A stretch of 64,000 nucleotides of DNA from contig NZ_MEJG01000004.1 of NCBI RefSeq assembly GCF_002592045.1, positions 62,001 to 126,000 of the forward strand, in the 5' to 3' direction. Made by a program: the position numbers and the translations under genes. Position 1 is the first letter of the stretch. Every line of letters begins with the position of its first letter. Source of the DNA: Parasaccharibacter apium (GTDB lineage: Bacteria > Pseudomonadota > Alphaproteobacteria > Acetobacterales > Acetobacteraceae). Below are positions 27,910 through 37,517 of the stretch, piece after piece. The notes below the pieces were generated by a model. The model did not search any database. It saw nothing but the letters and a program-made list of their open reading frames with translations, and was not told the origin of the DNA.

Positions 27910-30144
27910 TTGAGTAGCAAAACCTCCTCTGGTCCGTCCAAAACCCGCAGCAGCACAAGCCGCACGCGGAAAACGTCCTCCCCGCGTACCAAAGCAGCCA
28001 AAGCCACGGCTGAAAACAAGATAAACCCACCAGACGACGAGCCTGAGTTACAGTCTGACTCTGCCCCTACTGCCCCCAAGAAAACACCCACGCGCCGCCG
28101 CACAACGGCAACGAGCCGCAAAAAAGCCGTCACTCCTGCTGAGACAGAGAGTGGAGCCGATGCTTCTATTGAGACTGAAGCTGCAGCAGAGACGCCAAAA
28201 CGCAAAACAATCACCCGCCGCCGTACAACCAAAGCTGCCGCAGCGGAAGAGACCGTTCTTGCTGACGGACCTGAAAAGAAGCCCGCTAAACGGACACGCC
28301 GTAAGACGGTGAGTGCAGATGAGGCCCCTGCCACCACGGACGATGGCGAGGCCAAAGCCAAACCGACTACGCGTAAAAGAACGACCCGCGCCAGAGCAAA
28401 ACCCGTAGCCTCTGAGCCTGAAGTGACGGATGCGGACGAGGCTCCAGCCCCCAAAACGCCGCGTACACGCCGTAAAAAAGCGGTTGAATCAAAAGCCACT
28501 GCACCAGCCGATGAGGCTATAGCAGATGGCGATTCTGCCACACCAAAGACAAAACCCCGCACTACTACGCGGAAGCGGGCAAGTACGCGCAACGCTAAGA
28601 GTGCAGACACCAATAAACCTGCTGAACAGACCGAGACACAGCCCGTCACAGTGTCTTCATCACAGCATAAAGACACCCCTCATCATGAGGATGCGGAGCA
28701 GGAAGGCCGTCCGCGCTTCCAAGACCTTGCCTTATCAGCCCCTATTCTTAAAGCTGTTGAGGCCATGGGGTATACTCACCCAACGCCTATCCAAGCTCTT
28801 GCCACGCCGGCAATTCTAGCAGGGCATGATGTGCTGGGGGTTGCCCAAACAGGGACGGGTAAAACAGCCTCTTTCACGCTGCCTCTTTTAGAGAAGCTCT
28901 CCAAATCCCGCGCACGAGCACGTATGCCGCGCTCGCTCATTCTAGAGCCCACGCGGGAGCTGGCATTGCAAGTAGCAGAGAACTTCAAGCTTTATGGGGC
29001 ACATCTCCGCCTGACCCACGCTCTATTAATCGGCGGGGGGAAGCTGAATGAACAACGCGATATTCTTAATCGTGGGGTAGATGTACTCATCGCCACACCG
29101 GGGCGTTTACTAGATATGTTCGACCGCGGCGGGCTGCTGCTTACACAAACGGACACGCTCGTTATTGATGAAGCAGACCGTATGCTAGATATGGGCTTCA
29201 TCCCTGATATTGAGCGCATTGTCAGCCTCCTCCCTCGCCAGCGTCAGACGCTTTTTTTCTCTGCAACAATGGCCCCGGAGATTCGCCGCTTAGCGGATAA
29301 TTTCCTCAATAACCCGAAGGAAATCACCATTGCGCGGCAATCCTCTGTTGCCAGCACGATTACTGAAGGACTGCTCATTGTCGAGAAACGGGATAAAAAC
29401 CGCGCTATCTCCGCATTACTACGCCATGATGATGTTCAAAATGCCATTATCTTCTGCAACCGGAAGCGCGATGTTGATTCCCTAGAACATTACCTCACTA
29501 AACAGAAGTTCTCTGTAGGGCATCTCCATGGTGACCTCGCCCAAGATGTGCGTTTTGATACGTTAGAGCGTTTTCGCTCCGGTGAGTTATCCATTCTTGT
29601 TTGCTCTGACGTTGCAGCACGCGGGATTGATATTGGCGGGCTCTCCCATGTTGTGAATTACGACCTCCCCTTTAATGCGGAGGATTATGTTCACCGTATT
29701 GGTCGGACAGGCCGCGCAGGGAAGGAAGGAATCGCCTATAGCCTCGCCACGCCTGATGAGCAAAAGCTGCTCGAAGCTGTTGAGGCCCTCACCGGTAAGA
29801 AAATTGAAGCTATAGAGGTTGAGGATTTCCCCTCCCTGCAATGGCGCGGCGAGGATGAGGCGAAACCATCTCATAAAAAAGATGGGGCGAAAAATACCCG
29901 CCAAGGGCGCAACAAACGCGCCCCAGAGGCAAAAACGGACGAGCAACCCACACCGCCGAAGAAGCAAGCTTCACGCGCTCTTCTTCCTGAGGCGCGTAAG
30001 CATGACCATAAACGCTCTGGTCGGGCGGAGCTGCTCCCCCCTGTGCCAGAGACAAATGGCATGCAGGATGGTTTTGGTGAGAACGTCCCTGCCTTTATGA
30101 AGGTCAGCTATCTGCCAGATCCGCATGAACCTTCTGATTCATGA
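27910..30144 (+). CDS. DEAD-box RNA helicase with long basic N-terminal tail
   Basis: ATP-dependent RNA helicase, 744 aa. The core starts near residue 270 (RFQDLALSAPILKA, Q motif PTPIQ), motif I AQTGTGKT about 313-320, DEAD motif IDEADRMLD at 420-423, SAT near 450, and motif VI HRIGRTGRAG. The first ~265 residues are low-complexity Lys/Arg/Thr/Ala with repeated TRKR/TRRR units, and the C-terminal ~110 residues are also basic. The likely start is TTG 27910, because an in-frame TAG lies just upstream and no ATG occurs until the core. The stop overlaps the next gene by ATGA. Confidence 0.93.
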   Translation: MSSKTSSGPSKTRSSTSRTRKTSSPRTKAAKATAENKINPPDDEPELQSDSAPTAPKKTPTRRRTTATSRKKAVTPAETESGADASIETEAAAETPKRKTITRRRTTKAAAAEETVLADGPEKKPAKRTRRKTVSADEAPATTDDGEAKAKPTTRKRTTRARAKPVASEPEVTDADEAPAPKTPRTRRKKAVESKATAPADEAIADGDSATPKTKPRTTTRKRASTRNAKSADTNKPAEQTETQPVTVSSSQHKDTPHHEDAEQEGRPRFQDLALSAPILKAVEAMGYTHPTPIQALATPAILAGHDVLGVAQTGTGKTASFTLPLLEKLSKSRARARMPRSLILEPTRELALQVAENFKLYGAHLRLTHALLIGGGKLNEQRDILNRGVDVLIATPGRLLDMFDRGGLLLTQTDTLVIDEADRMLDMGFIPDIERIVSLLPRQRQTLFFSATMAPEIRRLADNFLNNPKEITIARQSSVASTITEGLLIVEKRDKNRAISALLRHDDVQNAIIFCNRKRDVDSLEHYLTKQKFSVGHLHGDLAQDVRFDTLERFRSGELSILVCSDVAARGIDIGGLSHVVNYDLPFNAEDYVHRIGRTGRAGKEGIAYSLATPDEQKLLEAVEALTGKKIEAIEVEDFPSLQWRGEDEAKPSHKKDGAKNTRQGRNKRAPEAKTDEQPTPPKKQASRALLPEARKHDHKRSGRAELLPPVPETNGMQDGFGENVPAFMKVSYLPDPHEPSDS

Positions 30145-31439
30145 GGGGGGATTCCCAGCAATGCCATCTCACGGTCGAGCAGCTAGGCCGCTCAGGCGAT
30201 GGGATGGTGCGTTACGAAGGACGCAGCTATTACATCCCCGGCACATTGCCCGGTGAGCAGCTTCATCTACGTTTTCATCACGAATCAGTAGAGCTTTTGG
30301 GGTGGGATCATTATGCCCCGGAGCGTGTTAACCCCCCTTGTAGCCTTGCAGGCCGTTGTGGGGGGTGTACCCTCCAACATATGGAGCCTACCGCCCTCCT
30401 GCATTGGAAGGCCCAGCACATAGAGCACGCTTTAACCAAAAGTGGCTTTACCGACCTCCCCACCCCCATAATGTATCAAACCCCACCTCATAGCCGCCAA
30501 AGGCTGGATGTGGCCCTACAACGCGTGCCCGGTGGGGTTATTCTCGGCTTACATGAACGCGGTGGGGACCCCGTTGATATGACGGAATGTCCGCTCATCC
30601 GACCAGAACTATTCGCTCTATTGCCCCCATTGCGTACATGCCTTGCCTCATTAGGGGCTTTGACAGGCCGGGGAGCTTTAGCGATTAATCTGCTCGAAAG
30701 CGGACCAGACCTCACCTTAGAAACCCCCGCCCCTTTGAGCGGCTCAGACCGTGAAAAACTCGCAGCTTTTGCGCGTGCGCACCATATACCACGCATCACA
30801 TGGCGGCCTGCCCCCGGCAAAATGATGGAAACTGCTGCCCAGAATGGCCCCGTTTTTCATCATTTTGGGGGTGTAAAAGTCACCCCGCCCCCCGCTAGTT
30901 TCCTCCAAGCCAGTAGCGAGGGTGAGGCCGCTATTTGCGAAGCCGTATTAGCAGGGCTGCCTCCCCTCAACCGTAAAGACCGCATTATTGAGCTTTATGC
31001 AGGCTGTGGGACATTAACCTTCCCCCTCGCACAGCATGGTTTTGTGAAAGCCTATGAAGGCGATAAAGCGGCTATATCCGCGTTACGCGCAGCCACGCAT
31101 GGAAGTCGCGCTGAGGGAGCAGAGCGCGACTTAAACCGCCAACCTCTCCTCCCAACCGAGCTTAATCAGGCACGCGTTGTTGTGTTGGACCCACCCTATG
31201 CAGGGACGGGCAAGCAACTCGCCTCGCTTATACGCTCGACTGTGCAGGACATCATCTATGTAAGTTGCAGCCCTGCAGCGTTGGAGAAAGAACTTCCCGC
31301 CCTCCACAAAGCTGGGTTCGCCTTGCTCTCATGGCATGTGATTGACCAGTTCCTATGGTCAAGCGACGTAGAGGCCGTCTTAACACTCTCGCGCGACCCC
31401 AAACGCATCCGCAAGGCGAGAAAAGCACGGCAAAGCTAA
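30141..31439 (+). CDS. 23S rRNA (uracil-5-)-methyltransferase family protein (RlmD-like)
   Basis: SAM-dependent m5U RNA methyltransferase, 432 aa. The N-terminus resembles a TRAM domain (residues about 1-60). Four cysteines in RlmD spacing, Cys67-x5-Cys73-x2-Cys76 and Cys150, should hold a [4Fe-4S] cluster. The SAM motif ELYAGCGTLTFPLA and the catalytic Cys376 in VSCSPAAL are present. Its ATG overlaps the helicase stop by ATGA, so the two are translationally coupled, which suggests a joint role in RNA maturation. Target base is inferred. Confidence 0.9.
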   Translation: MRGDSQQCHLTVEQLGRSGDGMVRYEGRSYYIPGTLPGEQLHLRFHHESVELLGWDHYAPERVNPPCSLAGRCGGCTLQHMEPTALLHWKAQHIEHALTKSGFTDLPTPIMYQTPPHSRQRLDVALQRVPGGVILGLHERGGDPVDMTECPLIRPELFALLPPLRTCLASLGALTGRGALAINLLESGPDLTLETPAPLSGSDREKLAAFARAHHIPRITWRPAPGKMMETAAQNGPVFHHFGGVKVTPPPASFLQASSEGEAAICEAVLAGLPPLNRKDRIIELYAGCGTLTFPLAQHGFVKAYEGDKAAISALRAATHGSRAEGAERDLNRQPLLPTELNQARVVVLDPPYAGTGKQLASLIRSTVQDIIYVSCSPAALEKELPALHKAGFALLSWHVIDQFLWSSDVEAVLTLSRDPKRIRKARKARQS

Positions 31440-31451
31440 TCTCTATACCGC

Positions 31452-31808
31452 TTAAACGTGGAAACTTTCCCCGCAGCCGCACCGGCCTTTCTCATTAGGA
31501 TTGGTAAAGGTGAATCCTGATTCAAGCTCCTTCACCTCATAATCCATCACAGTACCGATGAGGAACAAAGTGGCCTTGCGGTCCACCAGCAACGTCAAGC
31601 CATGGTCCTCAACGCGCTCATCCCCTGCTGTGGCCTCAGAGACAAAATCCATCTCATAAGACATGCCAGAGCAACCGCGCTTACCAACACTAATCCGCAA
31701 AAGCTTACCCTGCTCTGCCCCTTCATAAAGGGCTTTTAAGCGGGTAGCAGCTTTATCTGTTAAGCTCATCAAGGGTGGTAAAGAACGCTTCTTGGGCATT
31801 TCTGTCAT
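31452..31808 (-). CDS. sufA: SufA/IscA-type iron-sulfur cluster carrier
   Basis: A-type carrier that receives clusters from SufBCD and passes them to apoproteins. Length 118 aa from ATG 31808, which has AAGGGGAA upstream. The three conserved ligands are visible: Cys in RGCSGMSYEM and the C-terminal GRCGCGES. It is the last gene of the suf operon, 14 bp after sufT, convergent with the methyltransferase gene. Confidence 0.93.
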   Translation of the reverse strand: MTEMPKKRSLPPLMSLTDKAATRLKALYEGAEQGKLLRISVGKRGCSGMSYEMDFVSEATAGDERVEDHGLTLLVDRKATLFLIGTVMDYEVKELESGFTFTNPNEKGRCGCGESFHV

Positions 31809-31822
31809 GATATTCCCCTTGC

Positions 31823-32272
31823 TTAAAACATATTCAAGGCCAAACGGGCCTGATCGCTCATCCGGCTCATATCCCATGGCGGATCCCACACGACCTTAAC
31901 GGTCACTTCCTTCACCGTGGGGACGGAAAGAACAGCGTAACGGACCATCTGGGGTAATTCTTGCGCGCTAGGGCAGTTAGGCGCGGTAAGGGACATCTCA
32001 ATATCCACACGGCCATCATCATGCAAATCAATCGTGTAAATCAGCCCTAGCTCATACACATTCACTGGAATTTCCGGGTCAAAGACCGTCTCAATCGCAG
32101 CAATGACTTCATCTTGCTGTGGCGGCGCATCCACTGGTGGGGGGACAAGCTCCTCCTCCCCCGCATAAGCCTCCTCTTGCGTAGGCAGGGGCATCCCTCC
32201 TGTAGGCGTAGTCGCCTCACCTACCAGAGGGGCTGTGGAATCATTCATCATCTGGTCATCTGCGCCTGTCAT
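31823..32272 (-). CDS. sufT: SufT-type (DUF59/MIP18) Fe-S assembly protein
   Basis: Iron-sulfur maturation factor found in suf operons of many bacteria. Length 149 aa from ATG 32272 (GAGGG upstream). The DUF59 domain (residues about 55-145) has DPEIPVNVYELGLIY, the invariant MSLTAPNCPSAQELP with its single Cys, and VVWDPPWDMSRMS. The first ~50 residues are an acidic/Pro-rich tail. It lies 7 bp after sufS. Confidence 0.92.
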   Translation of the reverse strand: MTGADDQMMNDSTAPLVGEATTPTGGMPLPTQEEAYAGEEELVPPPVDAPPQQDEVIAAIETVFDPEIPVNVYELGLIYTIDLHDDGRVDIEMSLTAPNCPSAQELPQMVRYAVLSVPTVKEVTVKVVWDPPWDMSRMSDQARLALNMF

Positions 32273-32279
32273 AACACCC

Positions 32280-33491
32280 TCACGCAAGTAAGCTACGCGT
32301 ACGCTCAATCCCGTGTGCCAGAGCGTCTATATCATCACATGTTGTATAGATAGCAAAGCTAGCGCGTGCTGTCGCTTGCACGCCAAGCTCGTGCATCAAT
32401 GGTTCGGCACAATGTTGCCCCGCACGGATGGCAATGCCCTGTTGGTCCAGCAGTACAGCCAAATCATGCGGATGAGCCCCCTCCACTTGGAAAGAGAACA
32501 CCCCCCCACGCTCTACAGGGCGACCCATAATGCGAACACCCTCTAGCCCCTCAAGCCGCTCTTGCGCATAAGCCACCAACTCACGCTCATGCGCTTCTAT
32601 CCGCTCAGCCCCTATGCCCTCAACAAAGCGAATAGCCGCCCCAAGGCCGAGCACCTCCAAAATAGCGGGCGTCCCAGCCTCAAACTTATGCGGCGCATCC
32701 GCCCATGTTGCTGCTTTAAAAGAGACAGAGCGAATCATATCCCCGCCCCCTAGGAAAGGCGGCATCTCCTCCAGCAAAGGCAGCTTACCCCACAAAATGC
32801 CAACACCAGTTGGGCCATATAATTTATGCCCCGTAAAGACAAAAAAATCCGCACCAAGAGCCTGCACATCTACCTTGCGATGCACGATAGATTGGGAGCC
32901 ATCCAAAATGATTTTTGCCCCATAATGATGGGCCAGCTCCACAAGCCGCTTGGCCGGTGTAATGGTCCCCAACACGTTGGACATATGCGTGACTGAGGCA
33001 AGAGCCACACGGCCATCACGCAGCAAATCCTCATAAGCGGTAAGGTCAATATCCCCCGCAGCATCAAGCGGTGCAACGCGCAGCTCAATACCCAACCGCT
33101 CTCGCAACATAAGCCACGGGACGATGTTCGCATGATGCTCCAAGGCGGAAATCAACACCGCTTGGCCAGGTTTTAGCTGATTGCCTAAGGAATGAGCCAA
33201 AAGGTTAAGGCCCTCTGTGCTATTCTTTGTAAAGACAATCTCACGCCGGTCCGCTGCATTAAGGAAGCGCGCTACATCATCACGCACGGCCTCATAAGCC
33301 TGCGTGGTCCGCTCGCTCATATCATAAAGGCCGCGATGAATATTCGCATAACAATGCCGCGCCGCATGCCCCATAGCCTCGATGACACATTCCGGCTTTT
33401 GGGCCGAGGCCGCACTATCTAAAAAGACAAGCGGGCGGCCATGTGCCGTCTCTGAAAGAATGGGGAATTGGGCGCGTACATCATCCAACAT
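32280..33491 (-). CDS. sufS: Cysteine desulfurase SufS
   Basis: PLP enzyme that extracts sulfur from cysteine for cluster assembly, 403 aa. The PLP-Lys lies in FVFTGHKLYGPTG and the active-site Cys361 in RAGQHCAEPL. SSGS-like phosphate motifs are present. The start overlaps the end of sufD by 11 bp. No SufE or SufU partner gene lies in this operon. Confidence 0.95.
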   Translation of the reverse strand: MLDDVRAQFPILSETAHGRPLVFLDSAASAQKPECVIEAMGHAARHCYANIHRGLYDMSERTTQAYEAVRDDVARFLNAADRREIVFTKNSTEGLNLLAHSLGNQLKPGQAVLISALEHHANIVPWLMLRERLGIELRVAPLDAAGDIDLTAYEDLLRDGRVALASVTHMSNVLGTITPAKRLVELAHHYGAKIILDGSQSIVHRKVDVQALGADFFVFTGHKLYGPTGVGILWGKLPLLEEMPPFLGGGDMIRSVSFKAATWADAPHKFEAGTPAILEVLGLGAAIRFVEGIGAERIEAHERELVAYAQERLEGLEGVRIMGRPVERGGVFSFQVEGAHPHDLAVLLDQQGIAIRAGQHCAEPLMHELGVQATARASFAIYTTCDDIDALAHGIERTRSLLA

Positions 33492-34683
33492 GGCCGGGTA
33501 ATGCCTTTAGCAAATAATGACGAAGGCTCTCATGCTCTACGAGCTCTACCGTCTCTAGCAAGAAAGCCTGTACGAGCATATCACGCGCCTGCGCCTCTGG
33601 CACACCGCGCGAGCGTAGGTAAAAAAGCTGCTCCTCATCCAACGCCCCCACAGTCGCCCCGTGGCTGCATTTGACATCATCAGCATAAATCTCAAGCTCT
33701 GGCTTGCTGTTCATCTGCCCTTTTTCAGAGAGAAGCAGGGCCTGATTCATCTGATACCCATCCGTCTTTTGGGCAATTTGGTCCACCAAAATCTTACCCT
33801 GAAAGACCCCTTGCCCTTGCTCGGAGAGGACTGTCCGCACCGTTTGGCGGGATGTGCAATCCGGTGCGGCATGATGAATCATAGAGGACAGGTCATTCAG
33901 CCGCTCTCCATCCACAAGCTGAATCGCATTCACATTCGTATTGCTAAACGGCCCATTGAGCTGGCTAACAACCTCTTGCCGCGCTAAGGCTCCCCCTTGA
34001 TTAAGGGTAAAGCTATCATAATTGCCTCGCTCCTCAATCTTGGCCCCAGCAATCGCAAGGCGTGCTGCAAGGGGGCTCTCTTTTTGATGCGTGATATGGC
34101 TGAAATGAGCCTCCTCCGCACAATGAACATCCATTTGCGGGTTTGTCAGATACCGCCCAGTCCCCAGCTGAATATCCAGCAAAGTCAACTTTGCCCCTTT
34201 TGCTAAGGTAACACTATGGTGCAAATGGGTGGAGACATCCTCGCCCTCAGTAAGGCTGACCATAATCACCAAACCCGCATCCCGCCCAGCGGGGACCTTC
34301 AACCGCGCACCCGGCTGACGCAAAGCGGCATTCAACCCCGCTGAAAAACGCCCTGTTAGCAAGCGCGGTACAGCGGCCCCATCACCATATTCTTGCACTT
34401 CCATACAAGCAGGTAGATGGGACAATGCAGGGCAGAATTGCCCATTGGCAAAAACCAAAATCCCATCATGCTGAGGGAGGTCTAGCTCTGCCACGCTCTG
34501 CTTAATGTGCGCCTCCCCCAACGCAGGAGCAGCCTGCCATGCCACCCCATTAAGCGATTGCAGCGGCGTATAATGCCATGCTTCCACTCGTCTTGTCGGC
34601 AGCCCCTCCGTACCGAGCAGGGCTGCACGCTCCCCAGCACGACCCGTTAGAGCCTGCCAAGCTGCTGCCTTATTCTCACTCAC
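33481..34683 (-). CDS. sufD: Fe-S scaffold subunit SufD
   Basis: Beta-helix partner of SufB in the SufBC2D scaffold, 400 aa. The C-terminal section has the family features HHAAPDCTSRQTVRTVL, VDQIAQKTDGYQMNQALL and KCSHGATVGALDEEQLFYLRSRGV. It overlaps sufS by 11 bp and sufC by 4 bp, so all three should be translationally coupled. Confidence 0.94.
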   Translation of the reverse strand: MSENKAAAWQALTGRAGERAALLGTEGLPTRRVEAWHYTPLQSLNGVAWQAAPALGEAHIKQSVAELDLPQHDGILVFANGQFCPALSHLPACMEVQEYGDGAAVPRLLTGRFSAGLNAALRQPGARLKVPAGRDAGLVIMVSLTEGEDVSTHLHHSVTLAKGAKLTLLDIQLGTGRYLTNPQMDVHCAEEAHFSHITHQKESPLAARLAIAGAKIEERGNYDSFTLNQGGALARQEVVSQLNGPFSNTNVNAIQLVDGERLNDLSSMIHHAAPDCTSRQTVRTVLSEQGQGVFQGKILVDQIAQKTDGYQMNQALLLSEKGQMNSKPELEIYADDVKCSHGATVGALDEEQLFYLRSRGVPEAQARDMLVQAFLLETVELVEHESLRHYLLKALPGHVG

Positions 34684-35450
34684 GCTGCGGCCTCAAGAAA
34701 CTGTTTATAGCCTTGTTTTTCCAGCAATTTGGCCACCTCTGGCCCACCGCTATGGATGATACGCCCATGGGCCATCACATGCACACGGTCTGGCACGATG
34801 TAATCCAAAAGACGCTGATGATGAGTAATCACCAAAGAAGAGAAATCCGGCCCACGCAGGGAGTTAACCCCCTCTGCCACAATACGCAGCGCATCAATGT
34901 CCAAGCCGCTATCTGTCTCATCCAAAATGGCTAAGGAAGGCTTCAATAAGCGCATTTGCAGCACTTCATTACGCTTCTTCTCACCACCGGAGAAGCCGAC
35001 ATTCACGGCCCGTTTGAGCATCTCATCCGACATGGAGAGACGCTTTGTCTCTGCCCGTACGAGTTTGAGGAAGCTTACAGCATCCAACTCCTCCTCCCCG
35101 CGGGCCTTGCGCACGGCATTAACGGCGGTCCGCAAGAAGTTAGCGTTATTTACCCCCGGCAATTCCACCGGAGCTTGAAAGGCCAAAAACACACCAAGAG
35201 CAGCGCGTTCTTCTGGCTCTAAAGCTAATAAATCTTGCCCCTTAAACTGCGCTGAGCCTGCCGTAACTTCGTAATCCTCACGCCCTGCCAGAACATAAGA
35301 GAGAGTGGATTTACCAGAGCCATTCGGCCCCATAATGGCATGAACCTCCCCTTTGGGAATCTCCAAGCTTAGGCCCTTTAGAATCTCCTTTGGGGTGCCA
35401 TCAGCATCAATCTGGGCTTTCAGCCCCTCAATTTTTAGAAACTCACTCAT
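34680..35450 (-). CDS. sufC: Fe-S assembly ATPase SufC
   Basis: ABC-type ATPase of the SufBCD scaffold, cytoplasmic, 256 aa. Walker A GPNGSGKST, the family-specific signature FSGGEKKRNEVLQM, Walker B LAILDETDSGLDIDAL and H-loop ITHHQRLL are present. It overlaps sufD by 4 bp and follows sufB by 3 bp. Confidence 0.96.
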   Translation of the reverse strand: MSEFLKIEGLKAQIDADGTPKEILKGLSLEIPKGEVHAIMGPNGSGKSTLSYVLAGREDYEVTAGSAQFKGQDLLALEPEERAALGVFLAFQAPVELPGVNNANFLRTAVNAVRKARGEEELDAVSFLKLVRAETKRLSMSDEMLKRAVNVGFSGGEKKRNEVLQMRLLKPSLAILDETDSGLDIDALRIVAEGVNSLRGPDFSSLVITHHQRLLDYIVPDRVHVMAHGRIIHSGGPEVAKLLEKQGYKQFLEAAA

Positions 35451-35453
35451 ACC

Positions 35454-36935
35454 TTACCCCACGCTTCCTTCTAGGCTGATTTGAAGCAATTTCTGCGCTT
35501 CCACAGCGAATTCCATTGGCAGCTCTTTAAGCACTTCCCGGCAAAAACCATTGACGATAAGCCCCACAGCTTCCTCCTCGGAAAAACCACGGGAGCGACA
35601 ATAAAAGAGCTGGTCCTCAGAGATTTTGGAGGTTGTGGCCTCATGCTCGACACGCGCACTCATAGAGCGGCTCTCGATGTAAGGCACTGTATGCGCCCCG
35701 CATTGGTCGCCAATAAGCAAGCTATCGCATTGCGTAAAGTTCCGCCCATTGCGTGCCTTTGGCTGCATCCGCACCAAACCACGATACGTGCTATCGGACT
35801 TCCCTGCCGAAATTGTCTTTGCCACAATGGTAGAGCGTGTATCGGGGGCGAGATGGATCATCTTCGTACCCGTATCAGCTTGTTGATGACCATTTGTTAC
35901 GGCAACGGAGTAAAACTCCCCCACTGAGCCTTTACCGGCCAGAATGCAGGAAGGGTACTTCCATGTAATAGCAGAGCCTGTTTCTACCTGCGTCCACGAG
36001 ATGCGAGCGCGATCGCCTTTGCAAATCCCCCGCTTGGTTACGAAGTTATAGATACCGCCTTTGCCATCCTCATCACCGGGATACCAGTTTTGCACTGTGG
36101 AATATTTAATGGAGGCATCCTCCATCGCCACAAGCTCTACAACAGCAGCATGAAGCTGATTTTCATCACGCTGCGGGGCTGTACAGCCCTCCAGATAGGA
36201 CACTGTGGCGCGGTCCTCAGCGATGATTAAAGTCCGCTCAAACTGCCCAGTATTACGAGCATTAATGCGGAAGTAAGTGGATAGTTCCATCGGGCAACGT
36301 ACCCCTTTAGGCACGTAGACGAAAGAACCATCGGTAAAGACAGCTGAGTTTAACGCCGAGAAGAAATTATCCCCCACTGGCACAACCGTGCCGAGATACT
36401 TCTTCACCAAGTCTGGATGCTCAATAATCGCCTCAGAAATTGGGCAGAAAATCACTCCCGCTTCGGCCAATGTTTTACGGAAGGTCGTCGCAACAGAGAC
36501 GCTATCAAACACCGCATCAACGGCAACGGGCGTTTTTTGCCCGGCCCCTTCAACACCAGCGAGCATCTCTTGCTCATGCAGGGGGATGCCGAGCTTCTCG
36601 TAAGTTTTCAGCAGTTCGGGGTCCACCTCATCAAGGCTTTTAGGCCCCGGCTTCTTTTTAGGCTGAGCAAAATAATGGGCATCTTGATAATCAATGGGAG
36701 GGTGCTTCACCTTCGCCCAATTTGGCTCGCTCATCTCCTGCCAAGACCGAAACGCCTTTAACCGCCATTCCAGCATCCATTGCGGTTCTTTCTTCCGTGC
36801 AGAGATGAGCCGGACGATGTCCTCATTCAGTCCCTTAGGGGCGAGGTCCATCTCCACATCTGTCTCAAAGCCCCATTCATAATTGGACTTCGCCAGTTTC
36901 TCGACAGCTTCACGAGTTTCCGACACAGCCGGCAT
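35454..36935 (-). CDS. sufB: Fe-S scaffold subunit SufB
   Basis: Main cluster-building subunit of SufBCD, 493 aa from ATG 36935 ([23 protein letters not shown]), which has GGAGG 5 nt upstream. Conserved blocks include [21 protein letters not shown] and the C-terminal [19 protein letters not shown] with the conserved Cys. The first 26 nt lie within the end of the upstream rrf2 gene, which supports one operon. Confidence 0.95.
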   Translation of the reverse strand: MPAVSETREAVEKLAKSNYEWGFETDVEMDLAPKGLNEDIVRLISARKKEPQWMLEWRLKAFRSWQEMSEPNWAKVKHPPIDYQDAHYFAQPKKKPGPKSLDEVDPELLKTYEKLGIPLHEQEMLAGVEGAGQKTPVAVDAVFDSVSVATTFRKTLAEAGVIFCPISEAIIEHPDLVKKYLGTVVPVGDNFFSALNSAVFTDGSFVYVPKGVRCPMELSTYFRINARNTGQFERTLIIAEDRATVSYLEGCTAPQRDENQLHAAVVELVAMEDASIKYSTVQNWYPGDEDGKGGIYNFVTKRGICKGDRARISWTQVETGSAITWKYPSCILAGKGSVGEFYSVAVTNGHQQADTGTKMIHLAPDTRSTIVAKTISAGKSDSTYRGLVRMQPKARNGRNFTQCDSLLIGDQCGAHTVPYIESRSMSARVEHEATTSKISEDQLFYCRSRGFSEEEAVGLIVNGFCREVLKELPMEFAVEAQKLLQISLEGSVG

Positions 36936-37404
36936 GGCATCCTCCCTGTCCTTCAGATACACGCATTGTCGCTTCTGCCGATGTGGCAGAGGGCGGATTA
37001 CACTTCCACTCTGGGTTGGCCATATCGGCAAGGCTAATGCTCTCCAACGCCTGCCGCACCGCCTGATTTACCGTATCCCACTGCCCAGAGAGGCCACAGG
37101 TCTCCTCATGCGCACATTCCCGCCCATCACAACAAGCTGTAACGCGAATAGGACCATCCACAACTGTAATCACACGCGCTATAGAAATATCCTTTAGCTC
37201 ATCAACCAAACGATATCCCCCACGCGCACCACGGAAGGAAGCAACCAACCCACCAGCAGCAAGCCCTTTTAAAAGCTTCGCTACGGTTGGCTCTGGCACG
37301 CCCGTTTCTTGTGCTAGGGCAGCAGCTGTGGCCAAAGTCCCACGCCCCCCTAACCTTACAAGGACGACAGTCGCATAGTCAGCCAATTTGGATAATCTCA
37401 GCAC
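36910..37404 (-). CDS. Rrf2-family Fe-S regulator (IscR-like)
   Basis: Winged-helix regulator at the head of the suf operon, 164 aa from GTG 37404 ([14 protein letters not shown]). The recognition region [20 protein letters not shown] and the GARGGYRL wing are typical. Three cysteines, Cys91-x5-Cys97-x5-Cys103, match the [2Fe-2S] ligands of E. coli IscR (92/98/104). The position equivalent to its fourth ligand His107 is Ser here. It probably senses Fe-S status and controls suf; the start codon choice is moderate because Shine-Dalgarno sequences are weak. Confidence 0.9.
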   Translation of the reverse strand: MLRLSKLADYATVVLVRLGGRGTLATAAALAQETGVPEPTVAKLLKGLAAGGLVASFRGARGGYRLVDELKDISIARVITVVDGPIRVTACCDGRECAHEETCGLSGQWDTVNQAVRQALESISLADMANPEWKCNPPSATSAEATMRVSEGQGGCHAGCVGNS

Positions 37405-37437
37405 GGTGAAAACCCACAACCTCTGTTACGATTCTTT

Positions 37438-37465
37438 ATTTAAGACCTGCACGGTCCGTATTCAA
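37438..37465 (-). promoter_or_regulatory. Candidate promoter/operator of the rrf2-suf operon
   Basis: On the minus strand -35 TTGAAT (37465-37460), 16-bp spacer, -10 TTAAAT (37443-37438). The spacer holds the palindrome ACGG-A-CCGT (37459-37451), a possible Rrf2 operator. Both calls are by eye. Confidence 0.4.
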
Positions 37466-37517
37466 GGAGGTGGCCTATATTTTCCCGAGGGTCAAGCTTT
37501 ATCTTGGGTTTTTTAGG

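Noticed and set aside
28100-28620. Possible tandem DNA repeat or CRISPR-like array in the helicase tail
   Set aside because: The repetition is of short amino-acid units with variable DNA and no constant repeat-spacer length.
27906-28676. 256-codon minus-strand frame opposite the helicase tail
   Set aside because: It mirrors the repetitive Lys/Arg/Thr-rich coding sequence, giving a Val/Ala/Leu/Arg/Ser-rich product without family resemblance.
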